Part shown: piece after piece, positions 8,270-16,924 of the stretch
How the letters are laid out: every line of letters begins with the position of its first letter
Numbering within the stretch: the first letter of the stretch is position 1
Source: Amycolatopsis australiensis
Lineage (GTDB): Bacteria > Actinomycetota > Actinomycetes > Mycobacteriales > Pseudonocardiaceae
Length of the DNA stretch: 64,000 nt
NCBI RefSeq assembly: GCF_900119165.1
Contig: NZ_FPJG01000006.1
Span: forward strand, 3,224,001 to 3,288,000
Direction: 5' to 3'
Translations under genes and position numbers: made by a program
Notes under the pieces: generated by a model
The model's database searches: none
What the model was told of the DNA's origin: nothing
Seen by the model: the letters and a program-made list of their open reading frames with translations, nothing else

Positions 8270-9523
8270 GTGACCGCGCCCGCCCCGGTCGCCGAGGTCC
8301 TGCGCCCGCTGGTGCCGCAGGTGCTGGGCGTGCTGGTGCGCCGGTACGGCCAGTTCGACGCGTGCGAGGACGCCGTCCAGGAAGCCCTGCTGGCCGCGAG
8401 CGAGCAGTGGCCCGTCGAGGGTGTCCCGGCCAACCCGCGCAGCTGGCTGGTCACGGTCGCGACCCGGCGGCTGACCGACCACTGGCGCAGCGAGAGCGCA
8501 CGGCGGCGGCGTGAGGAGACGGTCGCCGTGCGGGAGCCGGCGGCCGTCGTTCCCGGTCCGGGCGAGGAGCAGCCGCCCGAAGCCGACGACACGCTGAAGC
8601 TGCTGTTCCTGTGCTGCCACCCCGCCGTGTCGCCGCCTTCGCAGGTCGCGCTGACGCTGCGCGCGGTCGGCGGCCTGACCACGGCGCAGATCGCGGCCGC
8701 GTTCCTGGTCCCCGAGGCGACGATGACCCGGCGCATCACCCGTGCGAAGGAGCGCATCGCCGCGGCGGGGTCGACGTTCAGCGAGCCGTCCCCGGACGAC
8801 TTCGGCGAGCGGCTGCGCGTGGTCCTGCAGGTGCTGTACTTGATTTTCAACGAGGGGTACACGGCGACGTCGGGGGAGAACCTCGTGCGCGCCGAGCTGG
8901 CCACGGAGGCCATCCGGCTGACCCGCGCGGTGCACGCGCTGATCCCGGACGAGGGCGAGGTCGCGGGCCTGCTCGCGCTGATGCTGCTGACCGACGCCCG
9001 CCGCGAGGCCCGCACCGGCCCGGACGGCGAGCTGGTTCCGCTGCCGGAGCAGGACCGCGCGCGCTGGAACGCGGCGCTGATCGCGGAGGGCGAAGCGCTG
9101 GTGGACGCCACGATCGGCCGCGGCGCCATCGGGCCGTACCAGGTCCAGGCGGCGATCGCGGCCCTGCACGCCACCGCGCCGAGCACGGAAGAGACGGACT
9201 GGCCGCAGATCGTCGAGCTGTACCGCGTGCTGCAGGCGCTGATGCCGAGCCCGGTGGTGACGATCAACCAGGCGGTGGCGGTGGCCCAGGCGTCGGGGCC
9301 CGCGCGCGGCCTGGAGGTGCTGGACACGGTCGACGCGAAGCTGGACGTGGGGCTCCGGCTGGACGCGGTGCGCGCGCACTTGCTCGAGCTGGCGGGGGAC
9401 GCGGCGGGGGCACGCGAGTGCTACCTGCGCGCGGCACGGCGGACGGCGAGCCTGCCCGAGCGGCGGTACCTGCTGAAGCGGGCCGAGCGGATCGCGCCGG
9501 AGACGGACGCCGCGCGGAACTGA
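8270..9523 (+). CDS. ECF sigma factor of the DGPF-linked (ECF42) type
   Basis: This is a 417-residue extracytoplasmic-function sigma factor starting at GTG 8270. Region 2 covers about residues 20-90 (ACEDAVQEALLAA, then RSWLVTVATRRLTD). Region 4 lies at about 120-180 (LTTAQIAAAFLVPEATMTRR). A long C-terminal extension of helical repeats follows (LLFLCCHPAVSP, IFNEGYTAT, NPVVTINQAVA-like stretches). That extension and the adjacent YCII gene identify the ECF42 group, which lacks a classical anti-sigma factor. The C-terminal domain is believed to control activity. The regulon is unknown. Confidence 0.93.
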   Translation: MTAPAPVAEVLRPLVPQVLGVLVRRYGQFDACEDAVQEALLAASEQWPVEGVPANPRSWLVTVATRRLTDHWRSESARRRREETVAVREPAAVVPGPGEEQPPEADDTLKLLFLCCHPAVSPPSQVALTLRAVGGLTTAQIAAAFLVPEATMTRRITRAKERIAAAGSTFSEPSPDDFGERLRVVLQVLYLIFNEGYTATSGENLVRAELATEAIRLTRAVHALIPDEGEVAGLLALMLLTDARREARTGPDGELVPLPEQDRARWNAALIAEGEALVDATIGRGAIGPYQVQAAIAALHATAPSTEETDWPQIVELYRVLQALMPSPVVTINQAVAVAQASGPARGLEVLDTVDAKLDVGLRLDAVRAHLLELAGDAAGARECYLRAARRTASLPERRYLLKRAERIAPETDAARN

Positions 9524-9538
9524 CCGCGGGGCTGGTTG

Positions 9539-9763
9539 GGCTTCGCGCGGGGCTGACCCGGGTGGGCGGGGCGCGGACCGCGGCGGATCGAACGAGGGCG
9601 GGCGGGATCGCGCCAGGTGGGGGCTTCGCGCGGGGCTGGTCTTGGGGTGAGTGGGTGGGACTCGCCGTGGCTTGGCCGCGGCGCGCGCGGGTGGGAAGTT
9701 CGCGCGGGGCTCACCCGGGTGGGCGGGGCGCGGGCCGCGGGGGGGATCGAGGGTGGGCGGGCT
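9539..9763. repeat. Degenerate G-rich direct repeats
   Basis: In the 334-bp gene-free stretch 9524-9857, a unit beginning ttcgcgcggggct occurs at 9542, about 9625 and 9699. The first and third copies stay similar for about 65 bp (including acccgggtgggcggggcgcg). The + strand is strongly G-biased. No coding potential is seen. Confidence 0.7.
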
Positions 9764-9803
9764 GGGTGGCGCCGGGCCAAGCCCGTGCCGCGGTGGACGC
9801 GAG

Positions 9804-9835
9804 CGGCCCGCCCGGGGCCAAGGCCGGGCGGGCCG
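9804..9835. terminator. Bidirectional terminator between convergent genes
   Basis: A perfect 12-bp stem (cggcccgcccgg) with an 8-nt loop lies between the ECF sigma gene and the minus-strand HxlR gene, which are convergent. It is a plausible boundary of the cluster's transcription. Confidence 0.65.
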
Positions 9836-9857
9836 TCGGAACTCGGCGAACCAGAAC

Positions 9858-10556
9858 TCAGCGGACCACGATGCCCGTCGGGGGTTCCGGGGCCGCCGGG
9901 ACGTGGAACAACCGGGCCAGCAGCTCCAGGTCCGCCACGTCGCCCTCGATCGACAGCTTGCCCGTGCGGACCGCTTCGCGGGCCGGCGTCTGGCCGCTCA
10001 TCAGGTCCAGCATCGCCGCGCCGCTCGTGGCCTTGACCACCAGGTCCGCGCCGGCGAAGCGGCCCTCGCCGACCTTGACCGTGCCGTCCTCCACCAGTGC
10101 GTGGACGATCATGCGGTCGTCATAGCGGATCTCGTAGGTGATCTGGACGCCTTCGGCCACGTCCGCGCGGAACATCGTGTACAGCGACAGGATCGCCGAG
10201 TCCAGCGTGAACACGTCCTCCGGGCCCGGCCGGTGCAGCGAGCGGGCGCCCCACAGGCCGAGGTCCAGCAGGATCTGGTCGAGCTCGCTGCCGTACTGGG
10301 TCAGCTCGTAGACCAGGCCCGCGTCGAGCTCGGCGCGGACGCGGCGGCGCAGCACGCCGGTCGCCTCCAGGTCGTTGAGCCGCGCGGACAGGATGGACGG
10401 CGGGATCTTCGGCAGGCCGGCCTGCAGCTCGTCGTAGCGCTTCGGGCCGAGCACCAGGTCACGGACGATCAGCAGCGACCAGCGCTCGCCGATGATCTCG
10501 AGCGCGCGGGCGAGGCCGCAGAACTGGCCGTAGGCACGGGTGTTGGGAGCGGGCAT
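9858..10556 (-). CDS. HxlR-family regulator with C-terminal SCP2-like domain
   Basis: This is a 232-residue transcription factor. A winged-helix HxlR domain occupies about residues 10-105 (ALEIIGERWSLLIVRDL, then RYDELQAGLPKIPPSILSARL). The rest (about 125-225; RMIVHALVEDGTVKVGEG, GQTPAREAVRTGKLSIEGD) looks like an SCP2-type sterol-binding fold, a known partner of this subgroup. A hydrophobic ligand, perhaps a polyene or late intermediate, could therefore be sensed; this is inference. It lies 62 bp downstream of the SARP gene on the same strand and may be cotranscribed with it. Confidence 0.87.
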   Translation of the reverse strand: MPAPNTRAYGQFCGLARALEIIGERWSLLIVRDLVLGPKRYDELQAGLPKIPPSILSARLNDLEATGVLRRRVRAELDAGLVYELTQYGSELDQILLDLGLWGARSLHRPGPEDVFTLDSAILSLYTMFRADVAEGVQITYEIRYDDRMIVHALVEDGTVKVGEGRFAGADLVVKATSGAAMLDLMSGQTPAREAVRTGKLSIEGDVADLELLARLFHVPAAPEPPTGIVVR

Positions 10557-10618
10557 CGGACTTCCTCACTTCTTTCTCGGGCGGAGCGATGGTCGGCCGG
10601 AGCCGGGGAAGCGGCGGG

Positions 10619-11425
10619 TCAGTGGTGGTCGCCTTCGGAGATCAGCTCGCGGTGCAGCAGCTGCAGGTCGTCACACGGTTCGACGCCGAGCTCGCCGGCC
10701 AGCCGGGACCGGAGCCTGCGGTAGACGGCCATCGCGTCGGAGCGCCGCCCGCTGCGGCCGAGCACGCGCATCAGCTGCCCGTGCAGGGCTTCGTCGAGCG
10801 GGCTGCCGGTGGCCAGCGAGCGCAGCTCGCCGATCAGCTCGCGGTGCTTGCCGCTGACGATCTCCGCTTCGATCCGCAGGTGCAGCACGCTGCGGCGCTG
10901 CTCCAGCAGCTCCGTGCGGTACGCCGACAGGATCGGTCCACAGTGGACGTTGGCGAGCGGTGGGCCGGACCACAGGTCCAGCGCCGCGCGGTAGGCGTCG
11001 GCGGCCGCGGCGTGGTTGCCGGCGTCCTGGTGCTCGTGGCCGAGCTGCTGCAACCGGAAGAACCGATGCGTGTCCACTTGGGACGGATCGATGTAGAAGG
11101 TGTAGCCGGACTGCTTGGTGGCCAGCAGCTGCTCACCGTCGGCGGCCAGCCCGTTCTGGTCGATGCACCGGCGCAAGTGGTAGACGTAGGTGTGCAACGT
11201 CGTCCGCACCGTCCGGGGCGGGTTGTACGACCACAGCTCCTGGATGAGCGTGTCGATGTGGACCATCTTGCCCGGGCGCATCACCAGCACCGCGAGCAGC
11301 TGCAGGACCTTGGGCGTCGTCGGCGCGTAGTCGACGCCGGCGCGCAGCACCTCCAGCGGGCCCAGGACGGTGAACCTCACACCACCGTCGTCCGGCGCTT
11401 CCGTTGGCGGCAGTTCGGAGTACAT
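10619..11425 (-). CDS. SARP-family pathway activator
   Basis: This is a 268-residue Streptomyces antibiotic regulatory protein. The OmpR-type winged helix covers about residues 15-95 (FTVLGPLEVLRAG, PKVLQLLAVLVMRPGKMV, RTTLHTYVYHLRR). The bacterial transcriptional activation domain covers about 105-255 (DTHRFFRLQQLGHEH, then AMAVYRRLRSRLAGELGVEPCDDLQLLH). ATG 11425 is preferred over the in-frame TTG two codons upstream because GGAGG lies 7 bases before it. SARPs switch on antibiotic clusters by binding direct repeats next to -35 regions. It is divergent from the AraC gene that heads the enediyne operon and is probably the main cluster activator. Confidence 0.93.
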   Translation of the reverse strand: MYSELPPTEAPDDGGVRFTVLGPLEVLRAGVDYAPTTPKVLQLLAVLVMRPGKMVHIDTLIQELWSYNPPRTVRTTLHTYVYHLRRCIDQNGLAADGEQLLATKQSGYTFYIDPSQVDTHRFFRLQQLGHEHQDAGNHAAAADAYRAALDLWSGPPLANVHCGPILSAYRTELLEQRRSVLHLRIEAEIVSGKHRELIGELRSLATGSPLDEALHGQLMRVLGRSGRRSDAMAVYRRLRSRLAGELGVEPCDDLQLLHRELISEGDHH

Positions 11426-11585
11426 GGGCAAGCCTCCAGCGTCTCAATGCGTCCCTCGCGCTCCCCAGTCGTGCCACACGGGTCGGGGGACGGCCGACTC
11501 CGGGCTTCTCGTCGAATGTGACAGAGCGTCCCTCCGGCGACCAGTGAGTCACCCATCAGAGTCAACGTGGGTTTACCCCGTGGTC

Positions 11586-11756
11586 CCGTGCGTTCCGCAG
11601 GTCCTTCCCGTGCCTTCCGCACGGTCCGCCATCCGGCCCAACCTGGGCCGGGACGCCCCGGCGGGTCGCTGGAACGGACCAGGCGCGGCCGCGGCGGGAC
11701 CGGCGTGGCGCGCGCGGGCGGGCGTCCGGCACGCCGCCGCCGTGCGTTCCGCACGG
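11586..11756. promoter_or_regulatory. Three copies of a 17-bp dyad in the SARP/AraC divergent region
   Basis: The 486-bp gene-free region 11426-11911 separates the divergent SARP and AraC genes. It contains a perfect 7-3-7 dyad, CCGTGCGTTCCGCACGG, at 11740-11756. A one-mismatch copy (CCGTGCCTTCCGCACGG) is at 11608-11624 and a partial copy (CCGTGCGTTCCGCAGG) at 11586-11601. The first two start 22 bp apart, about two helical turns, so a dimeric regulator could bind them side by side. The likely binder is one of the adjacent regulators; which one is unknown. Confidence 0.6.
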
Positions 11757-11911
11757 TCCGTCCGGTGCGGATTTCCCGCGGCCGCGCGGATGTCCCACGA
11801 CCGGGTGCGTTTCGCCCGGGAATCCTCCATCGCTCGTCGAGCGTCCTGCGAGATCCGGCGTCTTCCCTGGCACCAGGAGAACTGCCACCAGGGGAATTCG
11901 AGGTTGGACGG

Positions 11912-12817
11912 ATGATGTTGCGGTCTATTGCGGCTGTCGGACACGACAGCGAGTTCGACGATCCGCCGCGGGTGCCTGCCCTCGACCGGGTCGAGAAGTC
12001 GGTCCGGCCCGCCGTGCTGCAGGCCATTTCGTCGATCCAGGAGCGGTACTTCGAGCCGATCACGCTCGCGGACCTGGCGTCCGAGGTGTTCGTCAGCCGG
12101 TTCCACTTCTCGCGGATGTTCGCCGACGCCACCGGGGTGACCCCCGGCCGGTTCCTCACCGCGGTGCGGCTGTTCGAGGCGAAGCGGCTGCTGCTGACGA
12201 CGTCGCTGAACGTCTCCGACATCGTGTGCAGCGTCGGCTACAGCAGCGTCGGCACCTTCACCAGCCGGTTCTCGCGCGCGGTCGGGATGACGCCGACGCA
12301 GTACCGGGAACCCCAGGTCGCCGAGCTGCTCGTGGCGATCTCGCCGACGTTCCACCGGATCCCGCCGCTGACGGCGCTGCGCGCGGCCGGCCGCAGCTGC
12401 GCCTCGCTGCAGACCGGCACCGGTGTGCTGTCGCTGCGGCTGGACATGCCGCGCGGGTCCGCGCCGGCGGACACCCTCGTCGGCCTGTTCGCCGAGCCGG
12501 TGCCGCAGTGCGGCCCGGTCGCCTTCGGCGGCATGGCGAACATGAGCTCCGGTGAGCTGACCCTCCAGGGCGTGCCGCCGGGCCGGTGGACGGCCATCGC
12601 CGTCGCGCAGCACCAGCCGGGCGCGGGCGGGCCGCGGTTCTCGATCGGCTACTCGGGGGTCACCGTCGCGCCCTACGGCCACTCGGCCGCGCGGGTCGGC
12701 CTGCGCGCGCCGGCCCCGACCGACGCGCCGATCGCGATCACGCTGGCGTCGAAGCCGTCGCCGTTCACCCAGCGCATGCGCGCCGCCCAGCGGCCGCACC
12801 TGCGCGCGGTCGCCTGA
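11912..12817 (+). CDS. AraC-family regulator heading the enediyne operon
   Basis: This is a 301-residue regulator. The AraC DNA-binding domain is at about residues 30-145 (SRFHFSRMFADATGVTPGRF, then SVGYSSVGTFTSRFSRAVG). It is followed by a beta-rich C-terminal part shared with the AraC paralog at 745-1494. Two adjacent ATGs (11912, 11915) are possible; the upstream long reading frame is low-complexity and not credited. The first DUF1702 gene begins only 30 bp after its stop, so it is probably cotranscribed with the enediyne genes and feeds back on the divergent promoter region. Confidence 0.88.
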   Translation: MMLRSIAAVGHDSEFDDPPRVPALDRVEKSVRPAVLQAISSIQERYFEPITLADLASEVFVSRFHFSRMFADATGVTPGRFLTAVRLFEAKRLLLTTSLNVSDIVCSVGYSSVGTFTSRFSRAVGMTPTQYREPQVAELLVAISPTFHRIPPLTALRAAGRSCASLQTGTGVLSLRLDMPRGSAPADTLVGLFAEPVPQCGPVAFGGMANMSSGELTLQGVPPGRWTAIAVAQHQPGAGGPRFSIGYSGVTVAPYGHSAARVGLRAPAPTDAPIAITLASKPSPFTQRMRAAQRPHLRAVA

Positions 12818-12847
12818 CCCCCGACGAAGCAAAGGACGGCCACGACG

Positions 12848-13843
12848 ATGTCCACCGTAATCGGAGTGCTGCGCAAGCGTTTCCTCGCTCCTTCCCTGGC
12901 TTCGGTCGGCTTCGCCGAACGCGGCTTCCCGGTCACCCACACCGACGCGACGGCCCGGCTGGAGGCGGTGCCGCAGGCGGTGGTGTGCGGGTTCGAATGG
13001 GCCATCGAAGGCGCCTCGCTGTGGGAGATCGAGCGGCGGCTCGCGCTGGTCGAGCCCGAGCAGCGCGGGTTCGCCTACGAGGGCGCGACGATGGGCTACA
13101 CGATCCTCGACGCGATGCCCGGCGGCGGCCGTGACCGCACCCGCCGGCTGCTCGAAGGCCCCGGACGCCCGCACATCTTCCTGACCTACATCGGGATCGG
13201 CTTCGCGATGGCGCGGCTGCCGCGTCCACTGTGGAAGAACATCCTGCCCGAGCTGACCGGCGTGGCCTACCACCCGGTGATGAGCTGGCTCGCCGTCGAC
13301 GGCTACGGCTTCGACCGCGCCTACTTCGACACGCGGCAATGGGTGGACGAGCAGGCCGAGCCGGTGCCCTATCCATGGGCGGGCCGGCCGGAGTACTTCG
13401 GCCGGGCGTTCGACCAGGGCGTCGGCCGCGCGCTGTGGTTCATCCACGGCGGCAATCCGGACGCCGTCGCGGCCGCGGCCGGGCGGTTCGCCGAGCACCG
13501 GCGGCCCGACCTGTGGAGCGGGATCGGGCTGGCGGCGACGTTCGCCGGCGGCAGCGACCAGCGCGGGCTGGGCCGGTTGCGGCGGGCGGCCGGCGAGTAC
13601 TACGACGAGCTCGCGCTCGGCGTGGTGTTCGCGGTCAAGGCGCGGACGTACTCCTCGTACGTGCCCGCCCACACCCACCTCGCGGCAGGCGTGCTCACCG
13701 ACCTGTCGGTGCAGGGCGCGCAGAACCTCGCCGACCGCACCGAGCGGGCCGACGGCGACGACGGCCCGCAGCCGCCCTACGAACTGTGGCGGCAGCGCAT
13801 CCGTGAGGAATTCGCCCCGGCCGCGCGGCGGCGGGCGAGCTGA
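12848..13843 (+). CDS. DUF1702 enediyne biosynthesis protein, copy 1
   Basis: This 331-residue protein is of the DUF1702 family, found almost only in enediyne clusters (the UnbL-type conserved cassette gene). Conserved stretches are RFLAPSLASVGFAERGF at the start, RGFAYEGATMGYTILD near residue 77, HIFLTYIGIGFAMARLPR, YDGYGF-like VDGYGFDRAYF, FDQGVGRALWF near 195, and ELWRQRIREEF close to the end. The ATG has AAGGA ahead of it. The biochemical role is not established; it is presumed to act in maturing the polyene into the enediyne core. A second DUF1702 gene follows in tandem. Confidence 0.92.
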   Translation: MSTVIGVLRKRFLAPSLASVGFAERGFPVTHTDATARLEAVPQAVVCGFEWAIEGASLWEIERRLALVEPEQRGFAYEGATMGYTILDAMPGGGRDRTRRLLEGPGRPHIFLTYIGIGFAMARLPRPLWKNILPELTGVAYHPVMSWLAVDGYGFDRAYFDTRQWVDEQAEPVPYPWAGRPEYFGRAFDQGVGRALWFIHGGNPDAVAAAAGRFAEHRRPDLWSGIGLAATFAGGSDQRGLGRLRRAAGEYYDELALGVVFAVKARTYSSYVPAHTHLAAGVLTDLSVQGAQNLADRTERADGDDGPQPPYELWRQRIREEFAPAARRRAS

Positions 13844-13899
13844 ACCCCGCTTTCCCGGAGAAGCCGCGCCCGATCCGCACGCAAGCGTGGAGTAGCGCG

Positions 13900-13927
13900 C
13901 TGACCAGCGCATCTGTGACCGTATAAG
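13900..13927 (+). promoter_or_regulatory. Candidate promoter before second DUF1702 gene
   Basis: CTGACC (13900-13905) and TATAAG (13922-13927) are separated by 16 bp and lie 43 bp ahead of the TTG start at 13971. It is the best sigma70-like pair in the 127-bp gap and could give an internal start for the unbV/unbU operon. Confidence 0.45.
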
Positions 13928-13970
13928 CAAGACCGAACCACCCTATTCGACCCGTAAGGGGGAGAGTGCG

Positions 13971-14954
13971 TTGGGCAATGGTTGGCGCGCGCTCAGACGC
14001 CGCATCCTGACACCGAACGTCGCGGAAACCTCGCTGGAGAAGCGGGGTTTCCACCGGAAGAGCCCGGCCGCTCAAGAACGGCTCGAGACGGTCGGGGAGA
14101 AGTTCCTCCTCGGGTACGCGCACGCCGTCGAGGCGCGCTCGGTTGAGCAGGCCGAAGAATGGCTCGAACGCATTCCGCCGCAGTTCCGCGGATTCGCCTA
14201 CGAAGGCGCGGGAATGGGGTACGCCGTTCTCGACGGGCTGCCGTTCGGCAAGAGCTCGAACATCGCCGAGTTCCTGGCCGGCCCCGGCGAGCAGCACGAC
14301 TACATCATCTACGTCGGCGTCGGCTGGGCGATGGCCCGGCTCCCACGGTTCGCGTGGCCGAAGGCCGCGGCGTTCGACCCGCTGCTGCGCTGGCTGGTGC
14401 TCGACGGGTACGGCTTCCACCAGGCGTACTTCAAGACCGCCGAGTACATCGGCCGTCAGCGCCAGGACCACGGCTTCTCCTGGCCGGACCGGCGTTACGA
14501 CGGCTATGCGCTGCGCGCCATCGACCAGGGCATCGGCCGGGCGCTGTGGTTCGTCTGCGGTACCGACGTCGCCCTGGTGACCAAGACGATCGAGCAGTTC
14601 CCCGAGTCCCGGCACGGCGACCTGTACGCCGGGGTGGGGCTGGCCTCGACCTACGCGTGCGGCGTCACGGCCGACGAACTGGCGGAACTGGTCGACCGGG
14701 CCGGGATCCACCACGGGCAGCTCGCCCAGGGGAGCGCCTTCGCCGCCGAATGCCGGGTGCGCGCGGGCCTGATGATCCCGGAGACCGAGATGGCGGCACG
14801 GGCGATCTGCGGGCTGCCCGCCGAGCGCGTGGCGACCATCACCCAGGAGGTCCGCCCGGCCGTGGTCGTCGACGGCGACGACGTCCCGGCGTTCGAAACC
14901 TGGCGGCAGCGGATCGCCGAAGAAGTGCTGACCCACGGAGGGAAGAACAAATGA
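13971..14954 (+). CDS. DUF1702 enediyne biosynthesis protein, copy 2
   Basis: This 327-residue paralog of the preceding protein has the same landmarks: RILTPNVAETSLEKRGF, RGFAYEGAGMGYAVLDGLPFG, YIIYVGVGWAMARLPRF, VLDGYGFHQAYF, AIDQGIGRALWFVCGTD and ETWRQRIAEEV. TTG 13971 follows the site AAGGGGGAG; no in-frame ATG or GTG fits better. Its stop overlaps the unbV start (ATGA), so translation is coupled. The two DUF1702 copies differ enough that they probably have separate roles or form a heteromer. No enzymatic activity is known. Confidence 0.91.
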   Translation: MGNGWRALRRRILTPNVAETSLEKRGFHRKSPAAQERLETVGEKFLLGYAHAVEARSVEQAEEWLERIPPQFRGFAYEGAGMGYAVLDGLPFGKSSNIAEFLAGPGEQHDYIIYVGVGWAMARLPRFAWPKAAAFDPLLRWLVLDGYGFHQAYFKTAEYIGRQRQDHGFSWPDRRYDGYALRAIDQGIGRALWFVCGTDVALVTKTIEQFPESRHGDLYAGVGLASTYACGVTADELAELVDRAGIHHGQLAQGSAFAAECRVRAGLMIPETEMAARAICGLPAERVATITQEVRPAVVVDGDDVPAFETWRQRIAEEVLTHGGKNK

Positions 14955-16924
14955 CCACGACCTTGGGCTGGCTGCGCAAGCAGCTGGCGGGCATCGTGGC
15001 GCTGGCGCTGATCCTCGGCCTGTTCCTGGTCGCGCGGCTGCCCAGCGTCTCCGCCGCCGAGCAGGACTCCATGGCGGGCAGGTTCCACTTCACGCCGATG
15101 ACGATCGCGCTGCCCGCGGCGACCAAGTCGCAGTCGATCCGGACGGTGAACAAGGAGTACGAGCACATCGCCGCGTGGATCTCCTCGGTCGGCGCCGCGA
15201 TCGCGCTCAACGACATCAGCGGCAGCGGCAAGGCCAACGACCTGTGCCTGGTCGACCCGCGCAGCGACCAGGTCGTCATCACGCCGGCGCCGGACTCGGG
15301 CCCGCGGTACGCGCCCTTCGCGCTCGACCCGGCGCCGGCCCTGCCGACGTGGGACTACATGGCGCCGATGGGCTGCGTCCCGGGTGACTTCAACGAGGAC
15401 GGCCGGACCGACGTGCTGGTCTACTACTGGGGCCGCACGCCGGTGCTGTTCCTGCAGAAGGCCACCGCGACGAAGTTCGACGCGGCCGCCTTCCAGCCGA
15501 CCGAGCTGGTGCCGGGCGACAACCGCGGACCGGACGGCAAGTACGACGGTCCACTGTGGAACACCGACTCCGCGACCATCGGCGACTTCGACGGCGACGG
15601 GCACGTCGACGTCTTCATCGGGAACTACTTCCCGGACAGCAAGGTCCTCGACCCGACCGCCGACGGCGGCATCACGCTGAACCAGTCGATGTCGCACGCG
15701 ACCAACTCGGGCGGGAAGTACGTCTTCCGCTGGACCGGTGCCACCTCCGGGGCGCACCCGACCGCACGGTACGCCGACGACTCGCAGGGCATCCCGGAGA
15801 GCGCGCGCCTCGGCTGGACGCTGGCCTCCAGCGCCACCGACATCGACGGCGACGGCCGGCCGGAGCTCTACATCGCCAACGACTTCGGCCACGACCACCT
15901 GCTGTACAACAAGTCCACGCCGGGGCACGTGTCCTTCGGCGAGGTCACCGGGGTCCGCGGGATCACCGACCCGAAGTCGAAGGTGCTGGGCCACGACTCC
16001 TTCAAGGGGATGGGCGTCGACTTCGGCGACCTGAACCACGACGGCCTCTACGACCTGTTCGTCAGCAACATCACGACGTCGTGGGGCATCGAGGAGTCGA
16101 ACTTCCAGTTCATGAACCAGGCCAAGGACACCGCGGACCTGACCCGGCAGCTGAAGGACGGCGTGGCGCCGTTCCACGACGAAAGCGCCACGGACGGCAC
16201 AGCGTGGTCCGGCTGGGGCTGGGACGTCAAGATCCAGGACTTCGACAACAGCGGCGAGAACCAGATCGCGCAGGCGACCGGGTTCGTCAAGGGCCAGGTC
16301 AACCGCTGGCCGAACCTGCAGGAGCTGGCCACGGCCCACGACGGGCTGCTGTCCAACCCGTTCTGGTGGCCGAACGCGCGTGCCGGCGACGACATCGCCG
16401 GAGACCAGACCCTGCACTTCTTCGTCAAGAGCCCGGACGGCCGCTACACCGACCTCGCGCCGAAGCTGGGCCTGGCGGTGCCGGTGCCGACCCGCGGCAT
16501 CGCCGTCGGCGACACCGACGGGGACGGCCTGCCGGAGTTCGCGGTGGCGCGGCAGTGGGAAGCGCCGATCTTCTACCACAACGACAGCCCGAACCCGGGC
16601 AAGTTCCTGCAGCTGAAGCTGACCACCGACACGCCGGTGGCGCCCGGCCCGCTGCCCGCGGCGGGCCCGCCCGCCATCGGTGCGGAGGTCACCGTGACGA
16701 CCGCGGACGGCAAGAAGTACCTCGGCCGGGTCGACGGCAGCAGCGGGGAGGCCGGACGGCGCAGCTTCGACGTCCAGATCGGCCTCGGGCACGACGTCGC
16801 CGGCCCGCTGGACGTGCACCTGCAGTGGCGGGACCGGACCGGGCAGCTGCGTCAGCAGGACCTGAAGCTGGCACCCGGCCAGTACTCCTACCAGCTCGGT
16901 ACCCAGGCTAAGGAAGCGAAGTGA
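14951..16924 (+). CDS. unbV: UnbV-type FG-GAP/ASPIC repeat protein
   Basis: This 657-residue conserved enediyne-cassette protein begins with a positively charged end and a hydrophobic segment (about residues 14-32), giving a secretion signal or membrane anchor ending near SVSAAE. At least six Ca-binding-type loops follow (DFNEDGRTD, DFDGDGHVD, DIDGDGRPE, DLNHDGLYD, DFDNSGENQ, DTDGDGLPE), typical of FG-GAP beta-propellers. An ASPIC/UnbV domain closes the protein (GAEVTVTTADGKKYLG, then IGLGHD). It is probably an extracytoplasmic protein. Its partner UnbU is encoded directly downstream with an overlapping start. The exact role in enediyne formation is unknown. Confidence 0.93.
   Translation: MTTTLGWLRKQLAGIVALALILGLFLVARLPSVSAAEQDSMAGRFHFTPMTIALPAATKSQSIRTVNKEYEHIAAWISSVGAAIALNDISGSGKANDLCLVDPRSDQVVITPAPDSGPRYAPFALDPAPALPTWDYMAPMGCVPGDFNEDGRTDVLVYYWGRTPVLFLQKATATKFDAAAFQPTELVPGDNRGPDGKYDGPLWNTDSATIGDFDGDGHVDVFIGNYFPDSKVLDPTADGGITLNQSMSHATNSGGKYVFRWTGATSGAHPTARYADDSQGIPESARLGWTLASSATDIDGDGRPELYIANDFGHDHLLYNKSTPGHVSFGEVTGVRGITDPKSKVLGHDSFKGMGVDFGDLNHDGLYDLFVSNITTSWGIEESNFQFMNQAKDTADLTRQLKDGVAPFHDESATDGTAWSGWGWDVKIQDFDNSGENQIAQATGFVKGQVNRWPNLQELATAHDGLLSNPFWWPNARAGDDIAGDQTLHFFVKSPDGRYTDLAPKLGLAVPVPTRGIAVGDTDGDGLPEFAVARQWEAPIFYHNDSPNPGKFLQLKLTTDTPVAPGPLPAAGPPAIGAEVTVTTADGKKYLGRVDGSSGEAGRRSFDVQIGLGHDVAGPLDVHLQWRDRTGQLRQQDLKLAPGQYSYQLGTQAKEAK

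Noticed and set aside
11567..11911. N-terminal extension of the AraC protein
   Set aside because: The upstream in-frame sequence is low-complexity and overlaps the repeat-containing control region; the homologous protein starts near 11912.
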